64,000 nt of DNA from Prostheceraeus crozeri. Its lineage: Eukaryota > Platyhelminthes > Polycladida > Euryleptidae. The number at the start of each line of letters is the position of its first letter. Position 1 is the stretch's first letter. Shown in pieces: positions 1-12,478 of the stretch. The translations under genes and the position numbers were made by a program. The DNA is taken from contig CAJQUW010016913.1 of the NCBI GenBank assembly GCA_907163375.1, positions 186,001-250,000 on the forward strand, written 5' to 3'. Below the pieces are notes generated by a model. The model saw nothing but the letters and a program-made list of their open reading frames with translations, had not been told where the DNA came from and made no database searches.

Positions 1-3000
1 TTATCATTATGTTTACTCAGAAGAATTGATTGATGTGTGGTTGAGTGACTTTTATCATGCAACTCCTTTTATGACAGACTAAGAAGAGCGCAATAGCCTG
101 CAAGCATTCTAGCATCGATTGACAACTACCCGGTACATACTTTTTTACCTCAGTGTTCTATGCGTGCAATACATGAAACCTCACTAGAGCATCAAACGCC
201 ATGTAGGGCTTAATGGAAGCTTGTGCACCATACTAACGCATTCCACAATAATTGAATAGTTCTAAGTACAATTGAAGGTAGCAACTTGTTGCCATTCCAT
301 CTTGCGGAAATACATGTAGGCCTATACTGCAATTAGTTTTTCTAATATAATTTGCTTGACATCAGAGGTGCAGCGTGTATAACAGGATGACGTTTTTGAG
401 TTGATCTCTAAATAAAGGCTCCTAATGGGTGGTGGTCATTATTTGAGGAGGCACGGCAAAAAAGGAAACTAAAGCAATGGTCCTGGTCATCTTTCCATCG
501 GAATTTCCTGTTAAAAATCATTTGCCTAATGCCGGTACATGCTTACACCTTATTCATTATAATTCATGAAAAAATCCCGATCAAGAACTGTGGGGCACGA
601 TGAGAGCCGAAGATGAGTATCAAGAAGATGTCACTGAAATCACAATGAACAAAAATCATTGAATTTCCCCACGATTATCCGAAGAACTGTACCAATCCTT
701 GAAAAACACGAAGTCAGCTGCTACTTTTAGAAATTTACAATGACTTCTGGGATTCGCAAACTCACCGTCGTTAGAAATATGATCGAGGCTTTGATATGAC
801 ATTATAATTTATCTTTCATTTGTCGATCCCTTGCCACAAAAGGGGATTAAAGCATCTTGTTACACAGCAATTCACACAAGCCGGCAGCCGGATTATTCCC
901 TTAAATGACAATCGAGAGCGCATTTTATACATTTTCGATTAATATAAACAACACCCCATCCGTCATTCGGAATTTTTGTCGATAGTCAGAGGTTCCATTG
1001 AAATGAAATGTGGATTTAGCATTCTTTCAAGGTTCATGCACAACTCACGACTCTATGATAACAAGTTGGCAACCACTTGACATGCAGTTTGGCAGTCATT
1101 CATCAAATTATCAAATTGACACCGCAATTACAAAGTACATTTCATCTCGTACTCGATGCTTTGCTTTGAAGTAGGTGCAATCAATGGATGCAATTCTGCT
1201 AAAGTGCTGCTTGCTTCTGAGTCCTTGATTCAAGTGAATCTTAGACTGTAGCAAAGAGTGTACCTTGCTATCCACCTCGTTCTCTGGATCATAGAAAGTG
1301 CCGGACTCCAGCGTCTTACTTAGATTCTTTTAGATGATTGGAAAAATGACAGAAAATCCATCGGCATCCGGTGAATCAAGCTCTACTGTTTCCATGATTG
1401 ACACCTCTACGTGGTCTCGGTCAGCTCAGTGCAGTTAATACACGGCGTGAAGTCCAGTGCTTGCAATCCAAGCACTGGTCTTCACCTGGTCTTCACAATC
1501 CCCAATTGACAAATGAGTATTATTCAGCACGAATTTACATCCAATACGTCATTGTATAGTCTAATGGTGCAAATATCGTCCTTGGCATAGAGTAGGTGTA
1601 ACCTTAATCTCTGATCCTTGGTCTAATGTCCATTGTCCAGAAATTAGTCTTTGAGGACCAGCAGACGTAGTTACGTCTCTCAAAAGAGTTCAATCATCCA
1701 GTCTATTTACGGACCCATTATTTTTTGGTCTAAAAGGTCTGGAGGCAAGAATGACACTGTCAGAAACAATGAAGTGCTGTCTGCAACGGATTGTGGCATA
1801 TGTTACTATACTCATGACTATGCTGTTAATGCAATGTTCAGACGTGACTTGACAAATTTGTCACAAATCAGCAGCCAAAAAATTGCTCTGAAATGAATGG
1901 TAATGTGAGTGGTGCGAATTCAAAGCTTAAAATGATACATTGAAAATGACAGAAATAGTGAGAGAATTTTAATGACTCAGTAATTCTATTATTCTGTTGA
2001 ATTGCGCTAGTTTGAAAGTGTGACATCTGACTTTTAATCTTACAGCTGTTTTATAAGTGACTTCATGATCCACTTTCTGCATATTTTTCATCATCTTCCT
2101 ATGTCAATTGGCTGATGTTTAATTAATCTTCATTCAACTTCTGCTATTGATTTTAATTAGGCTTCTGATACGTACAGTAAATCCAATGACATTACGATAA
2201 CATATTTATGGCAGTCTTTTTTCAATGTTATTGATTGCAATTGAACTTCAGACGCACTAATATGAGTACATTGACTTGAAGAAAGACTAGATAATGTGAT
2301 TGCTACAAACAGAAGATTTTCAATGTATTATCAAATGTACGGTCTTGTTATCCTAATTAGTCCCTATGAACCCATCACACTTTTAATATTTTGATATGAT
2401 TTTTATCAAATGTTGCAATAGTGATGAAATTATCTCGAAATAAGAATTTAGGCCTACAGAAGAATGTTTCTGTGAAGGCAAAATGCTAAGAAGGTGCTTT
2501 TTGTACACTTCATTCTACTCATTTATTGAATCCTGTCTTGGGTTCTTTCCCATGTTTTGTCCCAAAACTTCTACTCGGTATAACCAATACAAGTTTTTTG
2601 CCCAACCTTGCCGAAGGTATGCATGCAAATCGCATTTGCAGATTTATCTATTTCACTGCATACGGTTTTAGTTTGCATGTATTCATTCAAGAGAATGCAT
2701 TATGTCCTACTGCCTTAAGTAAAATGTGGAGTAAGAAACTGAGTAAAATTGTCAATAATCATGTCACAAACAGAGGATTTGTATTTGATCAAAAATTTGC
2801 TTGTTTCTTCATATATTACCCAACAAAATGATTTTCCAAAGGAAATGAAAAAAAAAATCTCAAGCTTGGTTATGACTGAAAAATATCAGCGAATCTTATG
2901 CTCAGAAGAATCCTTGTATAGGGGAAGCAGCAGGAATCCAAAGTCGAAGTGCTAAATTTTATGCAGTTGCAAATTTTTCTTTGAAAACCCTGCAACGCAT

Positions 3001-3100
3001 GACTTTACTTCAGTCTGTATCAGATTTTACGCAATTCTAGATATTGACGATAGTACATATAAAGAACCATGGATAACAGAGTGAACGAAATTGTAATCGA
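1..3100. other. No gene recognised
   Basis: AT-rich sequence with only short, unrelated open frames. I see no convincing exon, RNA gene or transposon coding sequence. A small perfect palindrome occurs around 1458-1482. If the gene has a 5' non-coding exon and promoter, they may lie here or further left, but nothing identifies them. Confidence 0.5.
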
Positions 3101-3119
3101 TTCAAAACTTTCTCTCTTG

Positions 3120-4690
3120 GGCCCAAGTTTTTGTATCTATTTAATCCAGATGACAGCAGCTTGTAGCCAAAGACAGTCAATCTGGTATACAGTGCAAATG
3201 GTATGCCATGATAAACTGATGAAAGTAAGGAAGTAAGATAAATCACAGAAAAATAGCAGAAAAAGTAAGGAAATTGACATTTCGTAATAAAGTAACGTGA
3301 CATGCTGAATATATAAATATCATCAAGTTAGTGATACTTTTTAATTGAAAATGTACAAGATTGGCTGGTAAGGCGAACAGGCACATAGAACGGAATTGAA
3401 GATACAAGATATGGATAATTCTCATTAGCACCACTTATAATTTTGCAAAAAATCCTAAGTCATGTATTTGTGCGCCTCCGTTCCAAAGCAGTAAGGTTGA
3501 TAAAGCCACAGAAGTTTATATAACTGTCAGATTTGTAAATCACATTAGTTTTAAAGTGTAGATGCTTTTCAAAATACTTCTGTAGTCGCTCAATCTTATT
3601 GTTTAATACTTGATGTCGGGATGCGATCAATAGTCCAGCCTTGAGCGAACGAATGAGTTACATAGAAGAGACACGAACATTCCTGAATGATTTCGTAGTT
3701 ATTTTCACAAATCCCATCATGCGATAAGCTTTGTTGTCTGTGACACATATGGCATGAGAACGAAAGAAAAGAGAAATAAACTACAAAGGTCTTTTATGTG
3801 CTGAACAAATTGCAAAGCCTGTCCATTGATCACATAATTAAATGATATATTGCGCTTACGCTTCAACGAAAAATTCATGCAAGACATTTAGTCTCTTAGA
3901 CTCTTAGTTGAAATATCATTTCCACTTTTTGTACCAATTATTCAACGCTGACAAATCACTGTGTAGTTCTTCACAATCATTAACACAAGTTATGCGCGTG
4001 TAATTTTTTACATCATCTGCGAAAAGCAGACAATCACTCTTGGAAAATTGCGATGCAATGTCGTTAATATACATTAAAAATGATGAAGGACCAAAAACTG
4101 ATCCCTGAGGTACTCCCGACTTGACCGAAACCCAGTCTATCGGACCAGAAACCGTTGAAATCTATCGGACAGGTATCTAAGCCATTCGAGATCTGTACCA
4201 ATCACATCTAATTGCTTTTTAGCTTCATCAACAGATATTAATGAGGCACACCATCGAAAGCTATTCACAAGTCAGCATATAGAATGCACTTGAAATCCAT
4301 CATCTAGAGCATTCGAGAGGAAGTCTTTATGGCACAAAAGATTGGTGACAGTTGATTTGTTTGGCAAAAATCCGTGTTGTTGATCACAAATCAGAGATTT
4401 CAAATGATTCTTTATTCTCAATTTTCAGATGTCTTACTAATGACAGTTTGAATACATACAGGGCGATAAGATTCAATTGATGATTTATCACTTTGTTTAT
4501 AAATAGGACAGCATTATGCAGCTTTAAGAGTGATGTGTTAAAATCAGCCAGAACTAGCCTTGGAACATCAAAATATATGCCCTTTGTCCACATCGAAAGT
4601 GGCAGACCTCCACTGACTCTGACTCCATATGTATAGGATGTCACATTATTTCTATATCTCATATTTTTTACTTCAATTTGTTATTCTTTT
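3120..4690 (-). mobile_element. CR1/Jockey-like LINE fragment (reverse transcriptase to 3' end), decayed
   Basis: Read on the minus strand in several frames, the segment contains an ordered series of reverse-transcriptase motifs. These are a remnant of the thumb-proximal N-terminal region near 4400-4600, QHGFLPNKST at about 4370, YADLS-x-AFD-like near 4270, and GVPQGSVFGPSSF followed by SDCLLFADD near 4000-4130. A C-terminal part ending in ERRRTNT and a cysteine-poor tail lies near 3300-3500. This order is that of CR1/Jockey-superfamily ORF2. It is 5' truncated and carries multiple stops and frameshifts, so it is old. Its 3' end (about 3120-3180) includes an AAGCTGCTGTCATC word that recurs, slightly changed, at the end of the LINE near 42.6 kb, so the two may be related. 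Confidence 0.75.
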
Positions 4691-6600
4691 ATTTATCCGT
4701 TAAATATTTTCCCTCAGTCTCCTTGTATTTCAAGTGCATAGTGTTTATGTGACATGTCTATGATTGAATAAAATAAGATTCCGCTATTTTATCTGCAATC
4801 GTAGGCATCTCAAAAGGATTGCGTGTGAAATTTCTTGTGATTACTGGTGGGCCCTCTATGCCAAATCAAGGATGAGCTTCGTGCGCTATTACTTTAAACG
4901 TTTGCATTACTCGTGGGTATCACACGCTGTATGTATCACACGCCTACATGTAACATTGCATAATTTCATCGATAGAACACTCGGATTTTATGCCATAAAG
5001 AAGGAATTCCGGGTCCCACTGTATGATAGACCTGCTGGGTTGTCTTGTTAAAAAAGTGGCTTATTTTTATAAAATGATTCTGAAACTCGTTTTGATAGAA
5101 CTACCTCAGGGATAGAATCGAAATGAAATTCATGTAGGCTACAAGATATGTGCCTAACTATACCTAAACCCTATCATTCTGTTGAAGTGTAGTCGGAAGC
5201 CTTTGATAATTTGTGGAGATGGGTCCAAATAGGCATATTTTCAGCTGTAAGAAATAATTGATTTTCCGGCTTAAAGTTCTGCATAAACGTGCTTTTGAAT
5301 GTATTTGAGTTTTGAGAACGTTCCTGTTATTTAAATTAGACATTTTTAGAGACCTTCCCTAGGCCTATCAGGACCAGTTTGATGCCGAGTGAGTCCACGG
5401 GAGTAACGGTCGAGACATTTGACTTGCGGATCTCCAACACTAGAATGTGATGCAACCGCAGCATGGCTGCACACGATATAGCCTATGAGGTACTTATGGA
5501 CTAACTGCATGTGAGATTTTGTATTCTCTTTATTTGGCTGCTGACTAGCAACGTAAAAATGTCCCGTGAAGGTCATGACGCTGCCATTCTTGACGTATTG
5601 CATTTCTGATAGTGTATAAAATGAAATGTCGCTGCTTCTGCTGACGACTTCAACTTAAAAATAGGTTTACAGTGATTTCACATATTGTTTTCTCAGAGAC
5701 AGCTTCCCAAGAATGCATGATTGAAACTCAGGTTGCAGCGGCTATTTCAAAATCTCAGCAGTCGGGGCATTTTGTCCATGTGCCAAAAATTTTGTGCGAA
5801 ATCTATGAATCAGTGCGTCAAGGGACTATATAGATATATTGATAGTCTCTGGCTAATCACAATTTGTTTATAGACTTCTATGATTTGTCTTGTATAGAAG
5901 TTTACATAGAAAAGTGAACTGTAGGAGGAAAAGTTAGCTTTCTGTGGGACTGAAAAGTTGATTTTCCCACGCTGCAGTTTGCGTAAGAGAGATATCTTTT
6001 CACTCCCACACAAAATTAAAAAAAAGTTTTATTGACACCTAATAATTTTGGGATACCCTGTCCCCCTCCCTTACCCCTATGGTCTTTATTCGAAATTTGC
6101 ACGAAATACGATAATGTCAATTTCCGTCACCAAATCCGCGTATCCGTGGAACCGGTCTACTGCATGTGATAAGCATGTATAGAAATTTCCGTATTATTGC
6201 TAACTGTTTATGAAAGTGTTTTTAAAGTTTGGAAATTGAAAATCGCCTTCGCATTTTGATTTTCTTCTATTGAGGAACTTGTACTTTAGAAAATTGCTTA
6301 GCCAAAATTAGATGATAAAATGTCAATGAATTTAAGGAGTATGAAAAAGTGGGTAATTTGGATTTTAGCGGATTTTTAAGTAATGCGTTCTGCTCTGTGA
6401 ATGTGCAACCAATGAAGGTGAAATAAAATAATAAATGAGAGTGAATGATGAAAGCGCTCTAACAAATGAATGAAGAGTTCTGACGGCGCTACTCCGTCAA
6501 AGTACTGGATGAGATAAAACCAGCAGAGTAGCAGACTATCAAATGCCACATGGAAACACGAAATTTGTCCTGATATCCTTCATAATTGGGGACAAGAGAA
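4691..6600. other. No gene; possible mariner end remnant near 6010-6062
   Basis: No exon or RNA gene is recognisable. At about 6010-6062 the sequence TAATTTTGGGATACCCTGT resembles the outer end of an IS630/Tc1/mariner-type inverted repeat, but no partner end or transposase is seen, so this is only a weak hint. Confidence 0.3.
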
Positions 6601-6618
6601 TGGACCCTCTGTATGGAT

Positions 6619-6767
6619 GGTCATGGTGGAAAATTCACTTTGTCTCCTTTATATCTTTTGACCGATAGTAAGTGAAAATAAGTACAATAACTTACTATAT
6701 ACATATTTTAATTTACTATCTGTCAATAAAAATAAAGGAGAGAAAGTGAATTTTTTCACCATGATCA
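6619..6767. repeat. Foldback hairpin, about 70-bp arms
   Basis: Left arm 6619-6688 (TCATGGTGGAAAATTCACTT...) and right arm about 6700-6767 (...AAGTGAATTTTTTCACCATGA) are imperfect inverted repeats with a very short loop. The whole could fold into one stem. It is probably a small MITE or the collapsed ends of a DNA transposon; no coding capacity. Confidence 0.6.
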
Positions 6768-7039
6768 TTAGTAACAGCCTCCTGTTCCTGACCCCTCTGT
6801 ATGAGTTATTTCCTGTAATTGAATGGATTTTATCAGTTTGTAGCAGCCAGCTAAAATATTTTCCAACTTTCTCCGTATATTTCATCTCCCATCCATGGCA
6901 TGCATTGTTGATATCTGTCACTGCACCTTCGTGATGACACTGTGAACCTATCTGCTATCGAGCTCATTGATTTATCTTGCAATCGGGTGAACTGTTAGAC
7001 TAGCATGAAAATCTCAAATCAGGATTGAAAGTTCCGGTA

Positions 7040-7435
7040 TGATTTTTCTTCTTCTCTTGGCTTTCATTCCACTCATGTGTGGTCGTCAGTGCGAATTCTC
7101 CTCCACTTGTTTCGTCTTGGGCGTCCTCCTCCTCCAGGTCCGCGCCTTTCCGGTCCTCCTCTGCGCAATCACGCCATCTCCTTGGCCTTCTTTTCTTCCT
7201 CCGCCCAACCTTCATATCCATCACTCTCATTCCGTCTCTGTACGTGACCAAACCATCGCAGGCTTCCTTCTTTCATCTTCGCGCCCAGCTCACCAACTTT
7301 CACCTTCCTGATAACTTCATTTCTAACCTTATCCAGCAAATCAAACCGCACGAAAACCTCAACATCTTTATCTCCGCCACGTCTAGCTTCTTTTCATCTC
7401 CTTTCGTGATCGATGCATAAAATGCCACAACTGTC
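7040..7435 (-). mobile_element. 3' coding end of a second type of LINE, frameshifted
   Basis: On the minus strand the segment reads, with frame changes, TKGDEKKLDVAEIKMLRFSCG, then LLDKVRNEVIRKVKVGELG, KMKEGSLRWFGHVQRR and finally GRRKKRRPRRWRDCAEED followed by EEEDAQDE. This is the C-terminal signature of a common class of LINE ORFs (E-x-KMLR-W-x-CG ... RNE-x-IR ... LRW-x-GHV-x-RR ... GRP-x-x-RW-x-D). Only the last 130 or so residues remain. It does not resemble the CR1-like tail at 3.1-4.7 kb, so a different LINE clade is present. Broken by several indels. Confidence 0.75.
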
Positions 7436-8374
7436 TTCATAATTGAGTGCGTGATGTTCTATACACTGTAGGAACTGCGCATATTTCGGCCTAGAGTGGA
7501 CTACACCTGCTCATATTCACTTTCCATCTTATCGTTGTGGATAATATTCATAGCGATTTTTGAATATGTCCCATCTGTTGCGACAAAATCGTAACGGTCG
7601 GGATAAGAACAGAGGATCACAGAACTTTGCCACTTGGTTGTGCTGATCAATATCTCTCTTTGGCTACTTTTTCACGAATCGCAGCTGCATAAATATTCTG
7701 TAATTTGCCCATGAAAGGATTGCATGTATTTCGAAATTTTTCGTAGCGGTTGGGACATGAATAATAGGAAGTTCAACTGAAGAAAAGTTACAGACATGTT
7801 TTTCTATGAAAAATCTAACAACATGATATTAAATTCTAAACGGATGATCAAAAATTCCAATGATAAAAAATCAAGCATCTACTTTTCTTAAGTTTTTAAA
7901 TCAAATTTTCAGTTTATCTAAAATAGAGTCAATTTCCCACCGTTCGACAGCAAGTCTGAGCAATAACTACCATGACCTTTTGACCATAGACAATTAATGA
8001 ATCACGGGGCTATTTATTTGAACTCAAACTTCCATATGTCTATTAATCACAAATTCAGTATGAAGCATGCAAATTTAATCTTTTTACATTTATGTTCCTT
8101 CCTTCCTTCGTGGGCAAGTCCAAATAACATTGTTGTAACTTAACTTTAAAAAAATATCAGGAGCTATGTCGATGATCATTGCCAGTGAGAATTTTGTCAG
8201 TGTATATGTAAATTCACAAGATAGTTACTTATACTTGCACCATTTAACGTCGATTGTTCTATCCATGTTGGTACGACAGTAAAATAGATAAAAGCGTAGT
8301 ATATGTATAACTTGTTTATTGTCAGAAGTAAGAAACATATTCTACTTTGGCAACAAAGGTCTGTCGTAGTACAT
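7436..8374. other. No gene recognised
   Basis: AT-rich intergenic sequence with no supported exon, RNA gene or transposon part. Confidence 0.5.
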
Positions 8375-9776
8375 TGAATATCTAAAGAGAATGACAGCTA
8401 TTAAGTCAATCAAAGACACCAGCACCCTTGATTCCCCGGCATTCCTTTTGCTGCCTTTGTGGCCTAGTGAAGAAGGGGCGAGCTCGTCTCCACCGCGGCC
8501 TTTGGTTCGATTCCTAGGTCAGGCGAGTGTGGTCGGCGTGGCCTAGTGAAGGTGCGAGCTCGTCTCCAACACGGACTTCGGTTCGATTCCTAGGTCAGGC
8601 GAGTGCGGTCAGCGTGGCCTAGTGAAGAAGGTGCGAGCTCGTCTCCACCACGGACTTCGGTTCGATTCCTAGGTCAGGCTAGTGTGGTCGGCGTGGCCTA
8701 GTGAAGGTGCGAGCTCGTCTCCACCGCGGACTTCGGTTGGATTCCTGGGTCAGGCGAGTGCGGTCAGCGTGGCCTAGTGAAGAAGGTGTGAGCTCGTCTC
8801 CACCACGGACTTCGGTTCGATTCCTGGGTCAGGCGAGTGCGGTCGGCGTGGCCGTGTGAAGAAAGTGCGAGCTCGTCTCCACCACGGACTTTGGTTCGAT
8901 TCCTGGGTCAGGCGAGTGCAGTCGGCGTGGCCTAGTGAAGAAGGTGCGAGCTCGTCTCCACCGCAGACTTCGGTTCGGTACCTAGGTCAGGCGAGTGCGG
9001 TCGGCGTGGCCTAGTGAAGAAGGTGCGAGCTCGTCTCCACCGCAGACTTCGGTTCGGTACCTAGGTCAGGCGAGTGCGGTCGGCGTGGCCTAGTGAAGAA
9101 GGTGCGAGCTCGTCTCCACCGCGGACTTCGGTTCGATTCCTATGTCAGGCGAGTGCGGTCGGCGTGGCCTAGTGAAGAAGGTGCGAGCTCGTCTCCACCG
9201 CGGACTCCGGTTCGATTCCTGGGTCAGGCGAGTGCGGTCGGCGTGGCCTAGTGAAGAAGGTGCGAGCTCGTCTCCACCGCGGACTTCGGTTCGATTCCTG
9301 GGTCAGGCGAGTGCGGTCAGCGTGGCCTAGTGAAGAAGGGGCGAGCTCGTCTCCAACACGGACTTCGGTTCGATTCCTAGGTAAGGCGAGTGCGGTCGGC
9401 GTGGCCTAGTGAAGAAGGTGCGAGCTCGTCTCCAACACGGACTTCGGTTCGATTCCTATGTCAGGCGAGTGCGGTCGGCGTGGCCTAGTGAAGAAGGTGC
9501 GAGCTCGTCTCCACCGCGGACTTCGGTTCGATTCCTGGGTCAGGCGAGTGCGGTCGGCGTGGCCTAGTGAAGAAGGTGCGAGCTCGTCTCCACCGCGGAC
9601 TTCGGTTCGATTCCTGGGTCAGGCGAGTGCGGTCGGCGTGGCCGTGTGAAGAAAGTGCGAGCTCGTCTCCACCACGGACTTTGGTTCGATTCCTGGGTCA
9701 GGCGATTGCGGTCGGGAAATCAACGGTGTTGATGTCTTTTCGTGACTCAATAGTTGTCATTCTCTTTAGATACTCA
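8375..9776. mobile_element. TIR-bounded element carrying a tRNA-like 79-bp tandem array
   Basis: About 65 bp at the left (8375-8441) and right (9713-9776) ends are inverted copies of each other. The left begins TGAATATCTAAAGAGAATGA and the reverse complement of the right begins TGAGTATCTAAAGAGAATGA; the match continues through CTATT-AGTCA, AAAGACA, CACC and TTGATT to the edge of the repeat array. The interior is wholly a tandem array (separate entry). There is no transposase, so it would be a non-autonomous DNA element moved in trans. A clear target duplication was not identified. Confidence 0.75.
8459..9717 (+). repeat. 16 x 79-bp tandem array with Pol III-type A and B boxes
   Basis: Counting the GGCCTAGTG word gives starts at 8461, 8540, 8616, 8695, 8771, 8850, 8929, 9008, 9087, 9166, 9245, 9324, 9403, 9482, 9561 and 9640: sixteen units, 79 bp apart except two of 76 bp that lack AAG. 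Each unit has GTGGCCTAGTGAAG, close to a tRNA A box (TRGYNNAGYNGG), and about 33 bases later GGTTCGATTCC, an exact B box in most units. The unit looks like a tRNA-derived head. Unit-to-unit identity is high, so the array is young or homogenised. No TTTT occurs inside the units; the first after the array is at 9737-9740, in the right inverted repeat. Confidence 0.85.
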
Positions 9777-10023
9777 TATTTTATATGCCCTATTTGGGAA
9801 AGTGAGTAGATTTTCAATGTGTCAATTACGATGCTTACAGCGCTGCATTTTATATCATCAGAAGTGCAGTTTATCCGGCGTGGTCAAAGTAAACGAAAAA
9901 AGGGAGCTTTCCAATTTAATTTTGATGGAAAGACTTTGCTTTATCAATAACAACTTATCCTCTTCTATCTCATCTATCTTAAATTTAAATTTAGTATTAT
10001 ATGTACATGTATTTTGCTTACAG

Positions 10024-10080
10024 GTATAAATTCCATGGAGACATGGGGAGGCTTGGAACCGAAGTCAGTGACGGTTATTG
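10024..10080 (+). CDS. Exon 1 (first coding exon) of a C2-NPF-IPT protein gene
   Basis: The acceptor is the CAG ending at 10023, after a T-rich stretch, and the donor is GTGAGT at 10081. The first ATG in the exon is at 10035; the 11 bases before it would be 5' UTR, so a further non-coding exon should lie upstream. It encodes METWGGLEPKSVTVI and ends in phase 1 (one G of the next codon). The phase joins exactly to the exon at 27447. SVTVI has the look of the first beta strand of a C2 domain, continued by the next exon (VHRADGL). The exon is too short for an ORF search; it is supported by splice sites, phase and the fit of the C2 fold. The start codon is inferred, since no promoter or upstream exon was recognised. 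Confidence 0.6.
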
Positions 10081-10267
10081 GTGAGTTGATCATTTATCAA
10101 TGATTTTCATTGTAAACTGATTATTATCAGCGAAGATAGAAGCTGTTCTCATTGTTCGGAAAATGTCACATTGGCTATGTGTCATATTCAGGGAAGATTT
10201 AGAGGATGATGATGGCATGGTCAATTATCTCAATTACATTTCAGCCGTTATGTGTTAGCAATAGTCA

Positions 10268-10689
10268 TGGTGTGTTTACACGTGACACTTTTGATCCACG
10301 ATGAGTTATAAAAGAATGGAGAGAAAGGAAACAAAGACATGCCTTTAATAATCGTGCTTTGGACGTCACCAGACAAAGTACAGTCAACAGTAATTTAGTG
10401 AACGGTGATAAAGAGAAATGTATTAATCTTATCAGCTCATTATCCGCTGGTTGTTAGCAAAACTGTCAGTTAAAGTTGCACCCTGTTCAATTTTACATGC
10501 AGTTGCTACTTTTTACAGCCACTCAGAGGATAATAAGCTGATGAGATTAATGAATTTCTCATTATCACCATTCATTAAATTGCTATTGTCTGGTCCCTGT
10601 CTGGCTTTTTCATCCTTTCTCTCCATTCTTTTCTAACTCATGATGGATTGAAAAGTGTCAGCATTTCAGTTGCACGTGTAAACGCACCC
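10268..10689. mobile_element. Foldback MITE, family with GGTGCGTTTACACGTG ends (copy 1)
   Basis: The two halves are imperfect inverted repeats of about 200 bp. The left begins GGTGTGTTTACACGTGACAC, and the right ends in the complement, ...GCACGTGTAAACGCACCC. Conserved inner words include TTATAAAAGAATGGAGAGAAA, its complement on the right, and CTTATCAGCTCATTATCC opposite AATAAGCTGATGAG. No coding capacity. A second, shorter copy lies at 33178. This copy starts about 190 bp after the exon 1 donor. Confidence 0.75.
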
Positions 10690-11616
10690 TCTGGTGTATT
10701 CTTTACGCTGAAGATAGTCTACGGATAATTAACTGTGAAATTTTCAAGTACAGTTACTGCATCATCTTTATCTATTGGTTCCTTGAAATCGTTCCTCAAT
10801 GTTCTCAGAGTCTCAACATGTTGTCTTGTTACGGGATCAACTTCCTATTCAGAGCCTACTTCTTTCGGTTCGATATCAAACTATCAATAAAAGCAATTGT
10901 CATTGCCTCTTCGGCATTCAACATAGGCTTCTATTTTTGCGCCGTCATGATTATTGTCCTCTTTCTCGTCAATTTCTTATCATCCATGCGCACAACGTCT
11001 ATATTCCATCACTAAAACTCTACTTAAAATGCATTGAATAATCTCCTTCAAAGCAATCGGTCGGCATGGTATTATGTAAGAACAGATCCGTATTTTTCTT
11101 CGACCGCTTATTGAAAATAATGAGAAAAATATCAAATACAAGACCCCACATTTTCGGGGTGAGGTCACATTTTAGTGATTTTCTATGAGTGCTACCTAGT
11201 AATTTATTTATGGCAATCAAGTTTGTAACCGGCCGGGAGCCGGGTCGGTTTAATCAAGCCCGGCCAGTCGAGGGAGGGCCGGCAGCCGCTGTAGTCAAAA
11301 CCGGCTGGGCCGGTGTCTCTGTTTGCTACTGGTTAAGATTGCCAGCAGATCAAATTAGACCGCTAGACATCACTCGACTTGTCGATTTCTGTACGTGTAA
11401 CATACGGCAGGCAGGTCTGTCGGTACTCCTGATAAGCAAAAGTTCCCGAGGAAGCACACTGGTGCTGATTTATCAATTTCTATCCAATTCAATCTTCAAT
11501 CAGGTAAAAAAAATAGGCAATTATTCGCACTTGTTACAACATATTTTGCATCCTTGTGGCAAAGCTGAGCAACAATACGCATGATATCTTACTTAAGATC
11601 TCGAATAATTTTGCAA

Positions 11617-11823
11617 TGTATGAATGAAAAAAATGAAGCTTTTACATCACTACTCCCCATACTTGGGGCTTGGACGGTGCTGACATAGTCCGACTTATGG
11701 AGAGATGTAGTACTTTTAGTCCGGATGCCCTTCCTGCCGACTTCCAGTGACACCTTCGGGGCTCGACCTCTGGACCAAAAGATCGCTAGACCAAGCACTT
11801 ATCCACTGTGCCACGGAGACCAC
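11617..11823 (-). mobile_element. tRNA-derived SINE, family S1, single head
   Basis: Read on the minus strand: a tRNA-like head GTCTCCGTGGCACAGTGG (A box), a GGTCGAGCCCC B-box variant, the conserved core TCGGCAGGAAGGGCATCCGG, then GTCAGCACCGTCCAAGCCCC, AAGTATGGGGAGTAGT and a (CATT)n-like tail. The same elements in the same order occur at 24165 and 53234, where the head is duplicated. A non-autonomous element transcribed by Pol III and mobilised by a LINE. Moderately diverged. Confidence 0.85.
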
Positions 11824-12403
11824 GTGGATGAGACCACATGCATAGATTAAGAATAAACAATTCTTACGAAATGCATATAGGCCAGGAAATATGATTTTGT
11901 AAACCCATTTGAGATGCAGTAGGGTTTCAAAAATTGCATGTAAGTTAAAAGCTAGTACATGTCGACGTGCCCTCACTGCTGCCAAGCCAACTATGAGAAC
12001 TTGCATACACATTACGAAAAACAAGCTTCAGCTGCAGTCAGAATCCTCGAGCAAAAACAGCCAAAATTCAGCAATTAAAGAATTTGTAAATTTCCCTACT
12101 GAGAGATGCAACGGTTACTCTGAACACTTAAAGATATTTTTCATCGTTAACTGTCTATAATTCTGTCTAGTCAACAGCCAACGACAAAAATTGACCAGCT
12201 GGTCTTCAAAATCCATGGTCGGACCGGTTCGAGCCCGGATGGGGCAACTGTTATAGGAACTAATCGTAGTATATAACTTACACTACTTATACTTGTAGCT
12301 ACTGATATCTTGCTTCAGTAGTTCGGCTCGACGGTTGATGCTGTGTTGTCTTGGCGATGAAACCACCTGATTGGATTGCGCAGAATCTTCAATTCTTCTG
12401 TCG

Positions 12404-12478
12404 CTCCTCGATAGCTCAGTTGGTAGAGCGGTGGCCCAGAATGCCAGAGGTCGGTGGTTCAAATCCACTAAGACGCGC
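12404..12478 (+). tRNA. tRNA-like pseudogene or SINE head
   Basis: The segment has a D-arm GCTCAGTTGGTAGAGC, a recognisable anticodon stem (TGGC/GCCA), an AGGTC variable region and a T-arm GGTGGTTCAAATCCACT. The loop would place AGA at the anticodon positions, but position 33 is C instead of the invariant T, and the acceptor ends do not pair. It is therefore a decayed tRNA or tRNA-derived SINE head, not a working tRNA gene. Confidence 0.55.

Noticed and set aside
8459-9717. CRISPR-like array
   Set aside because: The full 79-bp unit repeats without variable spacers, and the context is eukaryotic; it is a tandem minisatellite with tRNA-like promoter boxes.
12404-12478. Functional tRNA gene
   Set aside because: The D and T arms are good, but acceptor pairing fails and the T before the anticodon is missing; the minus-strand frame beginning MDLNHRPLAFW is its by-product.
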